Origin: Colimorpha sp045598945
GTDB lineage: Bacteria; Bacteroidota; Bacteroidia; Bacteroidales; P3
DNA length: 23,524 bases
Direction of reading: 5' to 3'
NCBI GenBank assembly: GCA_045598945.1
Contig: JAZRVD010000152.1
Coordinates: forward strand, 1 to 23,524
Shown here: piece after piece, positions 14,891-22,534 of the stretch
Layout of the letters: each line of letters opens with the position of its first letter
How positions within the stretch are numbered: position 1 is the stretch's first letter
Program-made: the position numbers and the translations under genes
The notes under the pieces: generated by a model
Databases searched by the model: none
What the model saw: the letters and a program-made list of their open reading frames with translations, nothing else
What the model was told of the DNA's origin: nothing

Positions 14891-15469
14891 ATGAAAACGC
14901 TTCGCTTCTTCCTTGTCTTGACTTTTATCTGGTCGGGGATGTGCTGTCTCTCTTATCTGATGTTTGGCTTAACTCCCGATACTTTTAGAGAGGCATTCAT
15001 GGCTCCAGAACAGCAGTCGCTGTTAAACGAGGCTTCGCAAGAACTCTTAGACACCCTTTTCGCCACGCCTCGTTGGAGCTTCTTTCTGTTGGCAGCTCTT
15101 TACGCACTCTCTGTCGTAGGCGCAGCATTTATGTGGCAAAAAAATCGTATTGGTCTGCATCTTTATATTCTGGCTCAAGTGCTGCTTTTCGTGCTTCCGC
15201 ATTTCTTGATTGGCACACCTTTCGACTATGGCGATGCAATGATATCGCTCATGTTTATTGCCATATACTATTGGTCTCTTAAAAAAATCGATGAAGAAGA
15301 GGCAACCGACACTGACGATACAGCCGACGATGACGACACTGATGATGACGACGACGATGATGACGTTACCACCGTTACAAACGATACCACCGATACTACC
15401 GTTACAAACGTTATTGACGATATTACAGATATTAACGCCCCAAATCCCACCACCGAACCCAACGATTAA
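14891..15469 (+). CDS. Small four-helix membrane protein with acidic Asp/Thr tail
   Basis: A 192-residue protein of unknown function. Hydrophobic segments near residues 5-26, 62-82, 88-107 and 112-131 suggest four membrane helices. The last 60 residues are a low-complexity tail, first Asp-rich (DDDDTDDDDDDDD) and then Thr/Asp-rich. The DNA under the tail is a GAY-codon tract plus a 27-bp direct repeat (ACCGTTACAAACG at 15371-15383 and 15398-15410). The tail should face the cytoplasm if the N-terminus is cytoplasmic and there are four helices. It ends the amidase-gldA-pyrF unit and precedes a strong terminator. I do not recognise the family. Confidence 0.75.
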   Translation: MKTLRFFLVLTFIWSGMCCLSYLMFGLTPDTFREAFMAPEQQSLLNEASQELLDTLFATPRWSFFLLAALYALSVVGAAFMWQKNRIGLHLYILAQVLLFVLPHFLIGTPFDYGDAMISLMFIAIYYWSLKKIDEEEATDTDDTADDDDTDDDDDDDDVTTVTNDTTDTTVTNVIDDITDINAPNPTTEPND

Positions 15470-15497
15470 TCCTACTCATTGTAGAAGATAAAAACAG

Positions 15498-15540
15498 GTG
15501 TGCAACAATCTATTAGCAGTTAGATTTTTGCACACTTTTT
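15498..15540 (+). terminator. Rho-independent terminator of the amidase-gldA-pyrF operon
   Basis: GTGTGCAA (15498-15505) pairs with TTGCACAC (15528-15535), and AATCTA (15507-15512) with TAGATT (15521-15526), with one mismatch between them and an 8-nt loop, followed by five T (15536-15540). It lies 29 bp after the stop of the membrane protein gene. Confidence 0.9.
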
Positions 15541-15568
15541 GTATTTCAAAAAATTTTTGTTACTTTTG
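15538..15568 (+). promoter_or_regulatory. Promoter of the giant cleaved-adhesin-like gene
   Basis: TTTG (15538-15541), a 19-bp spacer and TACTTTTG (15561-15568) match the consensus. The -33 TTTG is made by the T run of the preceding terminator. Transcription would start near 15575, leaving a leader of about 95 nt. Confidence 0.75.
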
Positions 15569-15615
15569 ATAGTGTTTTGCGTTGTTGCAAGACGCTTGTT
15601 TTGTATGCATAAGAT

Positions 15616-15641
15616 ATTGTCAAACATAATGTTATGACAAT
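15616..15641 (+). promoter_or_regulatory. Near-perfect palindrome in the leader of the giant surface gene
   Basis: ATTGTCA (15616-15622) and TGACAAT (15635-15641) flank AACAT-A-ATGTT, giving a 26-nt palindrome with one unpaired base on one side. It lies between the predicted start (about 15575) and the ATG at 15670, where it could be an operator or an mRNA hairpin. Confidence 0.45.
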
Positions 15642-15669
15642 GTCGTGTAGTAATAAATATGTGTTTTTT

Positions 15670-18600
15670 ATGAGGGTAAAGTTATTCCTTTCTTCGTTAT
15701 TTATTCTTTTGGCAAATATTGTTGTCGCACAGTCGTTGTGGCGTGTGCCGCAGTCGTTCAACTATCAAATGGTGGTGCGTGATGCCAACGACTGGATTGT
15801 CCGCAGCCAGCAGATTGGCATGCTGATAAGTATTCAAAATGGCACTACGCCGGCTACTACGTTATATTCCGAGACGCATAGCGTAGCCACCGACATTAAT
15901 GGCTATCTCTCTATCAATGTGGGAGCTGGTACGCCGGTGCACGGCCGTTTCGACACTATCTCGTGGGGCAAGTACGACAGTGTGCTGCTCTATGTTCAGG
16001 TTGATATTACAGGTGGCACCAACTACACTCTGACGGCTACACAGCAGCTCGCCGCTGTGCCTTTCGCTTTCATGGCCGATGAGACGCAAGACTTCCCCGA
16101 CGTGCTTAAAAACGGCAACAGAGCCGGCATGCGTCAGCTCAAAGAGCTTAAAGACCCTACCGACCCGCAAGATGTTATTACCAAATACTACCTCGACTCT
16201 GTTATTGCAGACTTCCTCGCAATGCAGTCTGTCGCCATGCAGCACGACACCTTGTGCCTCTCTGCCATTAAACTTCCTGTCGAGTGGCGTTCTCGGCAGC
16301 TCGGTGCCACAGGCATATATTACGACACCCTTGTGGGTCGTGCTGAGGGAGGCAAGGACTCGGTCTATGCACTTCATCTCACAGTCTCCGATGGCACGCA
16401 CAATGTTTTTGTCCATGCAGATAACTCTCCATACGTGTGGGATCGTGACGGACAGACATATACTGTTACAGGCGAGTATGTCTACGAATATGTCGATGAC
16501 AGCCGTTGCCCAAGTGCCGACACACTCAAGCTCACTATATCGCAGCCATCATGTGTCGCCAATCGTTATAATGTGCAGCAAAAGACTCCTTACCTCTGGC
16601 CTGCGAGTGGCGAGAAAGGTCATGGCGACGGTAATACGCACGATGTCTCTGGCACCTATTACGGTGCTGTCTACGACGGCAACTGTGTAGATACGTTAGA
16701 CCTTGTTATAAGTGTTGATGTCCATACCGCCATCGACACATTCGTCTGCGAAGGTACATATTACGATACTTTGCTTTATGAAGGCTTCGAGACAGGCATT
16801 CCTGCTTCTTGGTCTACTACAACAGGAAGCGGTAGCAGTGGATGGAAAGCAACAAGTGCTGTTACTATCGAAGGTACGTATTATTCCCCATTTGCAGGGC
16901 AAAGGTTTGTTCATGAAGATGGTGGGGAGTCTCGTAAGTATAGTTACTTAAAAACCCCTCAAATAAATATCGCCGACCCTGAAAATACCTATGTACAATT
17001 CCACTATATGAATTCGTATTGGAAAAACACTTCATATAGCAATATTATCACCTTGCGTTATTCTACGTCAAAGTCGGGTACTTATAGCGAAGTTTGGTCG
17101 TCGGGTACTACCAATGTTCAAAGCACATGGTATCCTGCCAATGTCTCTCTGCAAAGCTTGGCGGCAGGACAATATTATTTTGCTTTTGTCGACTACGACG
17201 GCGGTGGCGACTGTGGCGCTGTCGACGAGGTGATGATTTTGCACCGTCGTGTGCCAGCAGAGGTAGAGGCCACTGTGGCAGGCGGTACAGTGGTAACACA
17301 AAAGACGCTTACGGCTCATGATGGCGGCGATAGTATAGTCGATATTACATGGCATATCATGTCAAACGTGGTCAGCAACATTGATACCGCTGTCCTTCAG
17401 CCCGACTTCCCAACAACATGGCGTGGTTTTTCTTTTGCCAAGCCCGGTGTTAAGGAAAAGAAACTTGTTTCTGTCAATGGCTGCGACAGTATTGTAACTA
17501 TGAAGGTCAATGTTCTTGTCGATGTTGAGGAAAATATTTGCGAAGGTGTTACTGAGGTGCAGTATTATGATACCTTGTTTTATGACAATTTTGAGAATGA
17601 TGCTGATTTTAGTAATTGGACGTTTGTGAATGATCCCAATAGTAATGGATATTATACTTCATTCGGGTGGGATAGATATAGTTCATACAAACTTTATTAT
17701 ATAAGTAGTACGACCAACTATAATTTGCATACAGCTTATGGTAATAGTGGCTATTCTATGATGTCTGCATCCAAACTCGTCTTAAATTATTCGAAAGCGT
17801 ATTCTAATGCTTACTCTCCATCATTCTATGTTGATGATCCTGCAAATACCTCTTTTAGTTTTGTATATGCCATTCCATGGCAGCTGTATGGTTCATATTA
17901 TTATAATAATGGTTTAATGGCGGGAACAGTTGCGGGACCTTCTTTCAATACGCGTAATATGATGTTTTCCACAACAGATCATACTGGATATCCAACGTAT
18001 TCTTTTATACCTCAAAATTTCTCTCTTTCTTCGCTAACGCCAGGAACATATAAGGTCTATTTCCGCGACTATGATAGTTATTCGATGTCTATTGTTGACG
18101 AAGTATGTGTTCGTACTAAACGTACTTTGCATTATCCGTCAGATTTAACAGCAGGTGTTGTTGTGTTGTATGACACAGTGCATTCTATAAATGGCTATGA
18201 TAGTATACGTCGACGCACGGTGCATGTTGGCTCTTCTGCCTCTTCGTCGGTGGAAAAAACAGTGGATGTCTCGGAGTTCCCAATAACGTGGAATGGCGTA
18301 ACATTTAATGCTGCTGGTTCAAAGAAGGTTTTTATCAAAACGGTGCAGGCTTGCGATAGTGTTGTTACAATGTCTGTGAATGTAAAAGTGGATAAGGAGT
18401 ACAACGTTTGTGAAGGTGGTGTAAATAAAGGTAAGATATATTTGTTGAATGAAGACTTTAATGACGGTAGTGCTGAGGGATGGGAAGTTTTTTCTGATTA
18501 CGATAAAAATGCATGGACGTTATATGATGTTGTGTATGATATGCCTTTTACGGATGATTATTATGATTGGGAGACAGATTATAGAGACGTTTATGCTTAT

Positions 18601-19488
18601 GGAGGGACAGGTTATTCTGCTATTAGTATGAGTTATGGTTATGAAAACATCTCGGTTCTTCAATCACCCGCAGTTACCATAACAGATCCTGCTAATACAT
18701 ATATCTCTTTTGTATATGTTTCACCAAAATATAGATATTGTGGCTATTATGGTTGCGATTCTTACTATAATGAAATTGGTTTTTCATATTTTAATACATC
18801 GTCAAGCGATTTTGTTTCACCATTGTTAGATGTACGTGATGTTAGTGATTGGACGGAGGTAACATATTCGCTTGCCTCTTTGGCACCGGGCACATATTAT
18901 TTCAAGTTTTTGAGCTATGACGGCGGCGGAGCTTTTTCTGCTGTTGATGATGTAAGGATTTATATGGATTATCCTTCATCGTATCCGGCTTCAGTAGCAT
19001 CTGCTTCTGTCGGTCAGGTGGTAGTTGTTAAAGATACAATAAAGGTTGCTGACGGCTGTGACAGTATTATAAATAAGACGTTCCGTATTTTCCCAAAATA
19101 TCATGTTGGTGAAGAAAGGACGGTAGGTGCTCTTGATTTGCCGTATGTATGGAACAATGTGTCTTTCGAATCTGCTGGGGTTAAAAGCACTGTATTGCAT
19201 TCTATCTATATGTGCGACAGTGTCGTTGATATGACTTTGAAGGTAAATTCGTTATCAGCTAATCCAATTTCATCAAATCTAAATCAAACGGTAAAAAAAG
19301 GTCAGCCTATAAAGGATATTGCTATCCACGATGTGCAGGTTGCGGGATTGCCAGACGGAGTGGTATATGATTCTACTTCTGGTAAAATAACAGGTATACC
19401 TACTGTTGCTGGTGTATTCAATTATGTTGTTACTGCTGTTAATAGTCGTGCTATAGTGTGTAAGGGCATTATTGCTGTTACCGAATGA
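15670..19488 (+). CDS. Giant secreted protein with fibre-like N-domain, three cleaved-adhesin-like modules and a putative Ig domain
   Basis: A 1272-residue protein. The ATG at 15670 begins the signal peptide MRVKLFLSSLFILLANIVVAQ; the ATG at 15634 adds 12 unneeded residues. Residues about 22-140 (FNYQMVVRDANDWIV, YSETHSVATDINGYLS, LAAVPFAFMA) are the N-terminal domain common in Bacteroidota secreted proteins, followed by DPTDPQDVITKYYLDS. Three modules near residues 369-526, 635-815 and 925-1098 resemble cleaved-adhesin or jelly-roll domains (E-x-F-x-x-x-x-P/A-x-x-W near the start, then AGQYYFAFVDYDGGG or PGTYYFKFLSYDGGG, then VDE/VDD). Between them are repeats LP/FP-x-x-W-x-x-x-x-F-x-x-x-G ending CDSIV or CDSVV. 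Residues about 1200-1272 resemble a putative Ig (He_PIG) domain. No type IX sorting domain follows. Likely surface or secreted, adhesive by analogy. The gene has its own promoter, and its second half is more AT-rich. Confidence 0.85.
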   Translation: MRVKLFLSSLFILLANIVVAQSLWRVPQSFNYQMVVRDANDWIVRSQQIGMLISIQNGTTPATTLYSETHSVATDINGYLSINVGAGTPVHGRFDTISWGKYDSVLLYVQVDITGGTNYTLTATQQLAAVPFAFMADETQDFPDVLKNGNRAGMRQLKELKDPTDPQDVITKYYLDSVIADFLAMQSVAMQHDTLCLSAIKLPVEWRSRQLGATGIYYDTLVGRAEGGKDSVYALHLTVSDGTHNVFVHADNSPYVWDRDGQTYTVTGEYVYEYVDDSRCPSADTLKLTISQPSCVANRYNVQQKTPYLWPASGEKGHGDGNTHDVSGTYYGAVYDGNCVDTLDLVISVDVHTAIDTFVCEGTYYDTLLYEGFETGIPASWSTTTGSGSSGWKATSAVTIEGTYYSPFAGQRFVHEDGGESRKYSYLKTPQINIADPENTYVQFHYMNSYWKNTSYSNIITLRYSTSKSGTYSEVWSSGTTNVQSTWYPANVSLQSLAAGQYYFAFVDYDGGGDCGAVDEVMILHRRVPAEVEATVAGGTVVTQKTLTAHDGGDSIVDITWHIMSNVVSNIDTAVLQPDFPTTWRGFSFAKPGVKEKKLVSVNGCDSIVTMKVNVLVDVEENICEGVTEVQYYDTLFYDNFENDADFSNWTFVNDPNSNGYYTSFGWDRYSSYKLYYISSTTNYNLHTAYGNSGYSMMSASKLVLNYSKAYSNAYSPSFYVDDPANTSFSFVYAIPWQLYGSYYYNNGLMAGTVAGPSFNTRNMMFSTTDHTGYPTYSFIPQNFSLSSLTPGTYKVYFRDYDSYSMSIVDEVCVRTKRTLHYPSDLTAGVVVLYDTVHSINGYDSIRRRTVHVGSSASSSVEKTVDVSEFPITWNGVTFNAAGSKKVFIKTVQACDSVVTMSVNVKVDKEYNVCEGGVNKGKIYLLNEDFNDGSAEGWEVFSDYDKNAWTLYDVVYDMPFTDDYYDWETDYRDVYAYGGTGYSAISMSYGYENISVLQSPAVTITDPANTYISFVYVSPKYRYCGYYGCDSYYNEIGFSYFNTSSSDFVSPLLDVRDVSDWTEVTYSLASLAPGTYYFKFLSYDGGGAFSAVDDVRIYMDYPSSYPASVASASVGQVVVVKDTIKVADGCDSIINKTFRIFPKYHVGEERTVGALDLPYVWNNVSFESAGVKSTVLHSIYMCDSVVDMTLKVNSLSANPISSNLNQTVKKGQPIKDIAIHDVQVAGLPDGVVYDSTSGKITGIPTVAGVFNYVVTAVNSRAIVCKGIIAVTE

Positions 19489-19552
19489 CGTTTTTTGTGC
19501 CGTTATATGTTTGTGAACTTTCATAATAAATCTTAAAACACCTCTTTTTTGG

Positions 19553-19582
19553 TTTGTAGTTGGCAAAAAACTTTTATCTTTG
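19553..19582 (+). promoter_or_regulatory. Promoter of rpsO
   Basis: TTTG (19553-19556), an 18-bp spacer and TATCTTTG (19575-19582). The predicted start near 19589 leaves a leader of about 60 nt before rpsO. Confidence 0.75.
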
Positions 19583-19649
19583 TTTCCGTTATTTAGGACA
19601 TCAGATATGTCTTTTGCTATCTTAAATATTTATAATTCAATACAATATC

Positions 19650-19919
19650 ATGTATCTTACTAAAGAAAAAAAACAGGAAATCTTTGCCGAGTATGGCAAA
19701 AACGCTAACGACAGCGGCTCTACAGAAGCTCAGATAGCTCTCTTCACCTATCGCATTCAGCACCTCACCGAGCTGATGAAGAATAACAAGAAAGACCAAG
19801 TCAGCGAGCGCGCACTTGTTACACTCGTCGGCAAGCGTCGTCGTCTGTTGGACTATCTCAAGGATATCGACATCGAGCGCTATCGTGCTATCATCAAGAA
19901 GCTCAACCTCAGAAAGTAA
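19650..19919 (+). CDS. rpsO: Ribosomal protein S15
   Basis: An 89-residue protein of standard length. It binds 16S rRNA early in assembly of the 30S platform and helps form an intersubunit bridge. The S15 core is plain: GSTEAQIALFTYRIQHLTEL (residues about 23-42) and LVGKRRRLLDYL (59-70), ending in basic NLRK. It has a leader of about 60 nt, in which S15 autoregulation is possible but not shown by the sequence. It is followed by two hairpins and pnp, the same gene order as in many bacteria. Confidence 0.98.
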   Translation: MYLTKEKKQEIFAEYGKNANDSGSTEAQIALFTYRIQHLTELMKNNKKDQVSERALVTLVGKRRRLLDYLKDIDIERYRAIIKKLNLRK

Positions 19920-19930
19920 TTTTTTCTCCT

Positions 19931-19944
19931 TGTGGCTCGCCACA
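19931..19944 (+). other. Small hairpin after rpsO
   Basis: TGTGG-CTCG-CCACA is a compact stem-loop 11 bp after the rpsO stop and 12 bp before the terminator hairpin. It could protect the 3' end of the rpsO mRNA or be a processing site. Confidence 0.5.
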
Positions 19945-19955
19945 ACATTGCTATC

Positions 19956-19986
19956 GAGACACTCGGTCTTCCGGGTGTCTCTTTTC
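19956..19986 (+). terminator. Terminator between rpsO and pnp
   Basis: GAGACACTCGG pairs with CCGGGTGTCTC (11 bp, one G-U) around the loop TCTT, followed by TTTTC. The T run is short, so some readthrough into pnp is likely; no consensus promoter was seen for pnp. Confidence 0.75.
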
Positions 19987-20119
19987 AAATAGTTGGTCTT
20001 TTTTGTCGTATTGGCATACCTATAGACCATTATTGTCTGCTGTTATAAGGAAAATGTACAAACGAAATTAACCTTATCGCACCTCACTTCTTAGTGTTGT
20101 GCGTGTAAAAATTTTTAGA

Positions 20120-22360
20120 ATGAATATTATAACAAAACGTTTCGACCTGGGTGATGGTCGTATTATTGAAATAGAGACTGGCAAACTCGCCAAGCAGGCC
20201 GATGGCTCTGCTGTAGTTCGTATGAATGACACTATGCTTCTCGCTACCGTATGCTCTAAGAGAGAGGTGGGTGAGAATGTCGACTTTATGCCTCTCACTG
20301 TCGATTACCAAGAGAAATATGCCGCTATGGGTCGTTTCCCAGGTGGCTTCTTCAAGCGCGAGGCTCGTCCTTCTGAACACGAGATCCTTATCGCGCGTCT
20401 CGTCGACCGTGCTCTGCGTCCTCTCTTCCCCTCCAATTTCCATGCCGAGGTGCAGGTGCAGATTACTCTTATCAGTGGCGACGCCAACACTATGCCCGAC
20501 CAGCTCGCCGCTCTCGCCGCCGCCTCAGCTCTTGCTGTAAGCGACATTCCTTTTGGCGGCCCTGTTAGCGAGGTGCGCGTCAGCTATCTCGACGGCAAGT
20601 ATGTCATCAACACTCCTATGCAGGACATCGACCGTGCCGACCTCGACCTTATTGTCGCCGCTACTGAAGAAAACATCATGATGGTAGAAGGCGAGATGAA
20701 AGAGGTATCTGAGGAGATTATGCTTGGTGCTCTTAAAGCCGCTCACGAGGCTATACGTATACAGTGTCGCGCCATTGCAGAGCTCACTGTCGAGGCTGGA
20801 AAGACCGAGAAACGCGAATACTGCCACGAAATCAACGACGAGGAGCTTCGTCAGCGTGTTCACGATGCAGTGTATCAGCAGTGCTACGACTTCAGCAAGC
20901 AGGGCATCGCCAATAAGCATCAGCGCGAAGATGGTTTCGAGGCTATCAAGAAGGCTTTCATCGAGGCCAACTATACCGAAGAGACTCTTACCGACGATGT
21001 CAAGTTCATGATCGACCGGTACTATCACGACACCGAGCGCGAAGCTATGCGCGATATGGTGCTCAACGAGCGTACACGTCTCGATGGTCGTCAACTCGAT
21101 GAAATTCGTCCTCTCTGGAGCGAGGTCTCCTATCTGCCTTCTGCTCATGGCAGCGCTATCTTCACCCGTGGCGAGACACAGTCGTTAAGCACCGTTACTC
21201 TCGGCACCAAGCTCGACGAGCAGATTATTGACGGCGCTGTCGTCGAAGGCACACGTCGTTTTCTTCTGCATTACAACTTCCCGGCTTTCGCCACTGGCGA
21301 GGTGAAGGGCAATCGCGGCCTCTCTCGTCGCGAGGTAGGTCACGGTCATCTTGCATGGCGCGCCCTTAAAGAAGTCATACCTGCAGAGACCGAGTGTCCT
21401 TATACCATTCGTGTTGTCAGCGATATTCTTGAGAGCAATGGCTCTTCATCTATGGCCACGGTATGCGCTGGCTGCCTCGCACTGATGGACGCCGGTGTCA
21501 AGATACGCAAGCCTGTCGCTGGTATCGCCATGGGTCTTATCAGCAAGGGCGACAAATGGGCTGTCCTCAGCGACATCCTCGGCGACGAAGACCACCTCGG
21601 CGATATGGACTTCAAGGTTACGGGTACTCGCGACGGTATCACCGCCTGCCAGATGGACATCAAGGTCGACGGCCTTAGCTACAACGTTCTCGCCAAAGCT
21701 CTCGAACAAGCCCGTCAAGGCCGTATTCATATTCTTAATCATATCGAACAGACCATACCTGCTCCTCGTGAAGACTACAAGCCTTTTGTGCCTCGTATCG
21801 TCCAGATACAGATTCCTAAGGATTTCATCGGCGCTGTCATCGGCAAGGGTGGCGAGGTTATCCAGAAGATACAGAAAGAGACCGATACGGTTATCAACAT
21901 CGAGGAGGTCGGCGAAGTCGGCGTTGTCGATATTGCCTCTCCTAACAAGGAGTCTATCGAGGCGGCTCTTGCTTGGATCAAGAATATATGTACCGTCCCG
22001 GAGGTTGGCCAGATATATAACGCCAAGGTCGTCAGCATCGTAGAGTTCGGTGCATTTCTTGAGTTTCTGCCAGGTAAAGAGGGTCTTATGCACATCAGCG
22101 AGTACGACTGGGCTCGTACCGAGACTCTCGAAGGTCTCCTTAAAGCTGGCGACGAAGTTGAGGTCAAGCTTATCGCTATCGACGAGAAAACTGGCAAGCT
22201 CAAGCTCAGCCGTCGCGCCCTTCTTCCCAAGCCAGAGGGCTATGTCGAGGAGAAGCCTGCCCGCGCCCCACGTCGCGAGGGTGCTCCTCATCGCGATGGC
22301 GGCAATCGTCGCGAAGGTGGCGACGACCGTCGTCGTAGCTCTGACCACCATCGTCGTTAA
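20120..22360 (+). CDS. pnp: Polyribonucleotide nucleotidyltransferase (PNPase)
   Basis: A 746-residue 3'-to-5' phosphorolytic exoribonuclease of RNA decay. The ATG at 20120 (MNIITKRFDLGDGR) fits the family start; the upstream GTG at 20099 adds seven residues without support. Two RNase PH-like cores are joined by a helical domain. FFKREARPSEHEIL lies in the first core, and the catalytic region GDEDHLGDMDFKVTGT (about 485-500) in the second. A KH domain (IGAVIGKGGEVIQKIQ, about 570) and an S1 domain (about 628-702, ending KLKLSRRAL) follow. The last 40 or so residues form an Arg/Gly/His-rich tail (RREGG, DDRRRSSDHHRR), which may add RNA binding. An A5T5 palindrome (20106-20117) sits directly before the start. 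No promoter of consensus type was found. Confidence 0.98.
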   Translation: MNIITKRFDLGDGRIIEIETGKLAKQADGSAVVRMNDTMLLATVCSKREVGENVDFMPLTVDYQEKYAAMGRFPGGFFKREARPSEHEILIARLVDRALRPLFPSNFHAEVQVQITLISGDANTMPDQLAALAAASALAVSDIPFGGPVSEVRVSYLDGKYVINTPMQDIDRADLDLIVAATEENIMMVEGEMKEVSEEIMLGALKAAHEAIRIQCRAIAELTVEAGKTEKREYCHEINDEELRQRVHDAVYQQCYDFSKQGIANKHQREDGFEAIKKAFIEANYTEETLTDDVKFMIDRYYHDTEREAMRDMVLNERTRLDGRQLDEIRPLWSEVSYLPSAHGSAIFTRGETQSLSTVTLGTKLDEQIIDGAVVEGTRRFLLHYNFPAFATGEVKGNRGLSRREVGHGHLAWRALKEVIPAETECPYTIRVVSDILESNGSSSMATVCAGCLALMDAGVKIRKPVAGIAMGLISKGDKWAVLSDILGDEDHLGDMDFKVTGTRDGITACQMDIKVDGLSYNVLAKALEQARQGRIHILNHIEQTIPAPREDYKPFVPRIVQIQIPKDFIGAVIGKGGEVIQKIQKETDTVINIEEVGEVGVVDIASPNKESIEAALAWIKNICTVPEVGQIYNAKVVSIVEFGAFLEFLPGKEGLMHISEYDWARTETLEGLLKAGDEVEVKLIAIDEKTGKLKLSRRALLPKPEGYVEEKPARAPRREGAPHRDGGNRREGGDDRRRSSDHHRR

Positions 22361-22382
22361 TCTTTTTTACTAAGTTACTATT

Positions 22383-22416
22383 AAAGGCTTCTGCTTCCTA
22401 CGGTAGAAGCCTTTTT
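22383..22416 (+). terminator. Rho-independent terminator of pnp
   Basis: AAAGGCTTCT (22383-22392) and AGAAGCCTTT (22405-22414) form a 10-bp stem with a 12-nt loop, ending in a run of five T (22412-22416), 22 bp after the stop. Confidence 0.9.
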
Positions 22417-22490
22417 CTGGATATATTGGTATAAAGATTTGTGAAATGTATCTTTTTCGGGACTGGAATCTTTTTTTGAGAAATTTTTTA

Positions 22491-22498
22491 TAACTTTG
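22491..22498 (+). promoter_or_regulatory. -7 promoter box of the terminal ATPase gene
   Basis: TAACTTTG followed by CA matches TAnnTTTG, 36 bp before the ATG. The only TTTG upstream (22475-22478) is 12 bp away, closer than usual. Confidence 0.55.
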
Positions 22499-22534
22499 CA
22501 AAACAAAAGCAATACTTTTTTTGTTACTGTAGGT

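Noticed and set aside
20106..20117. A5T5 palindrome before pnp as an operator
   Set aside because: A simple A-T tract in an AT-rich leader, too low in information to claim.
21446..22351. 301-residue minus-strand ORF antisense to pnp
   Set aside because: Long antisense frames arise from C-ending codon bias in highly expressed genes; the sense strand is a complete PNPase.
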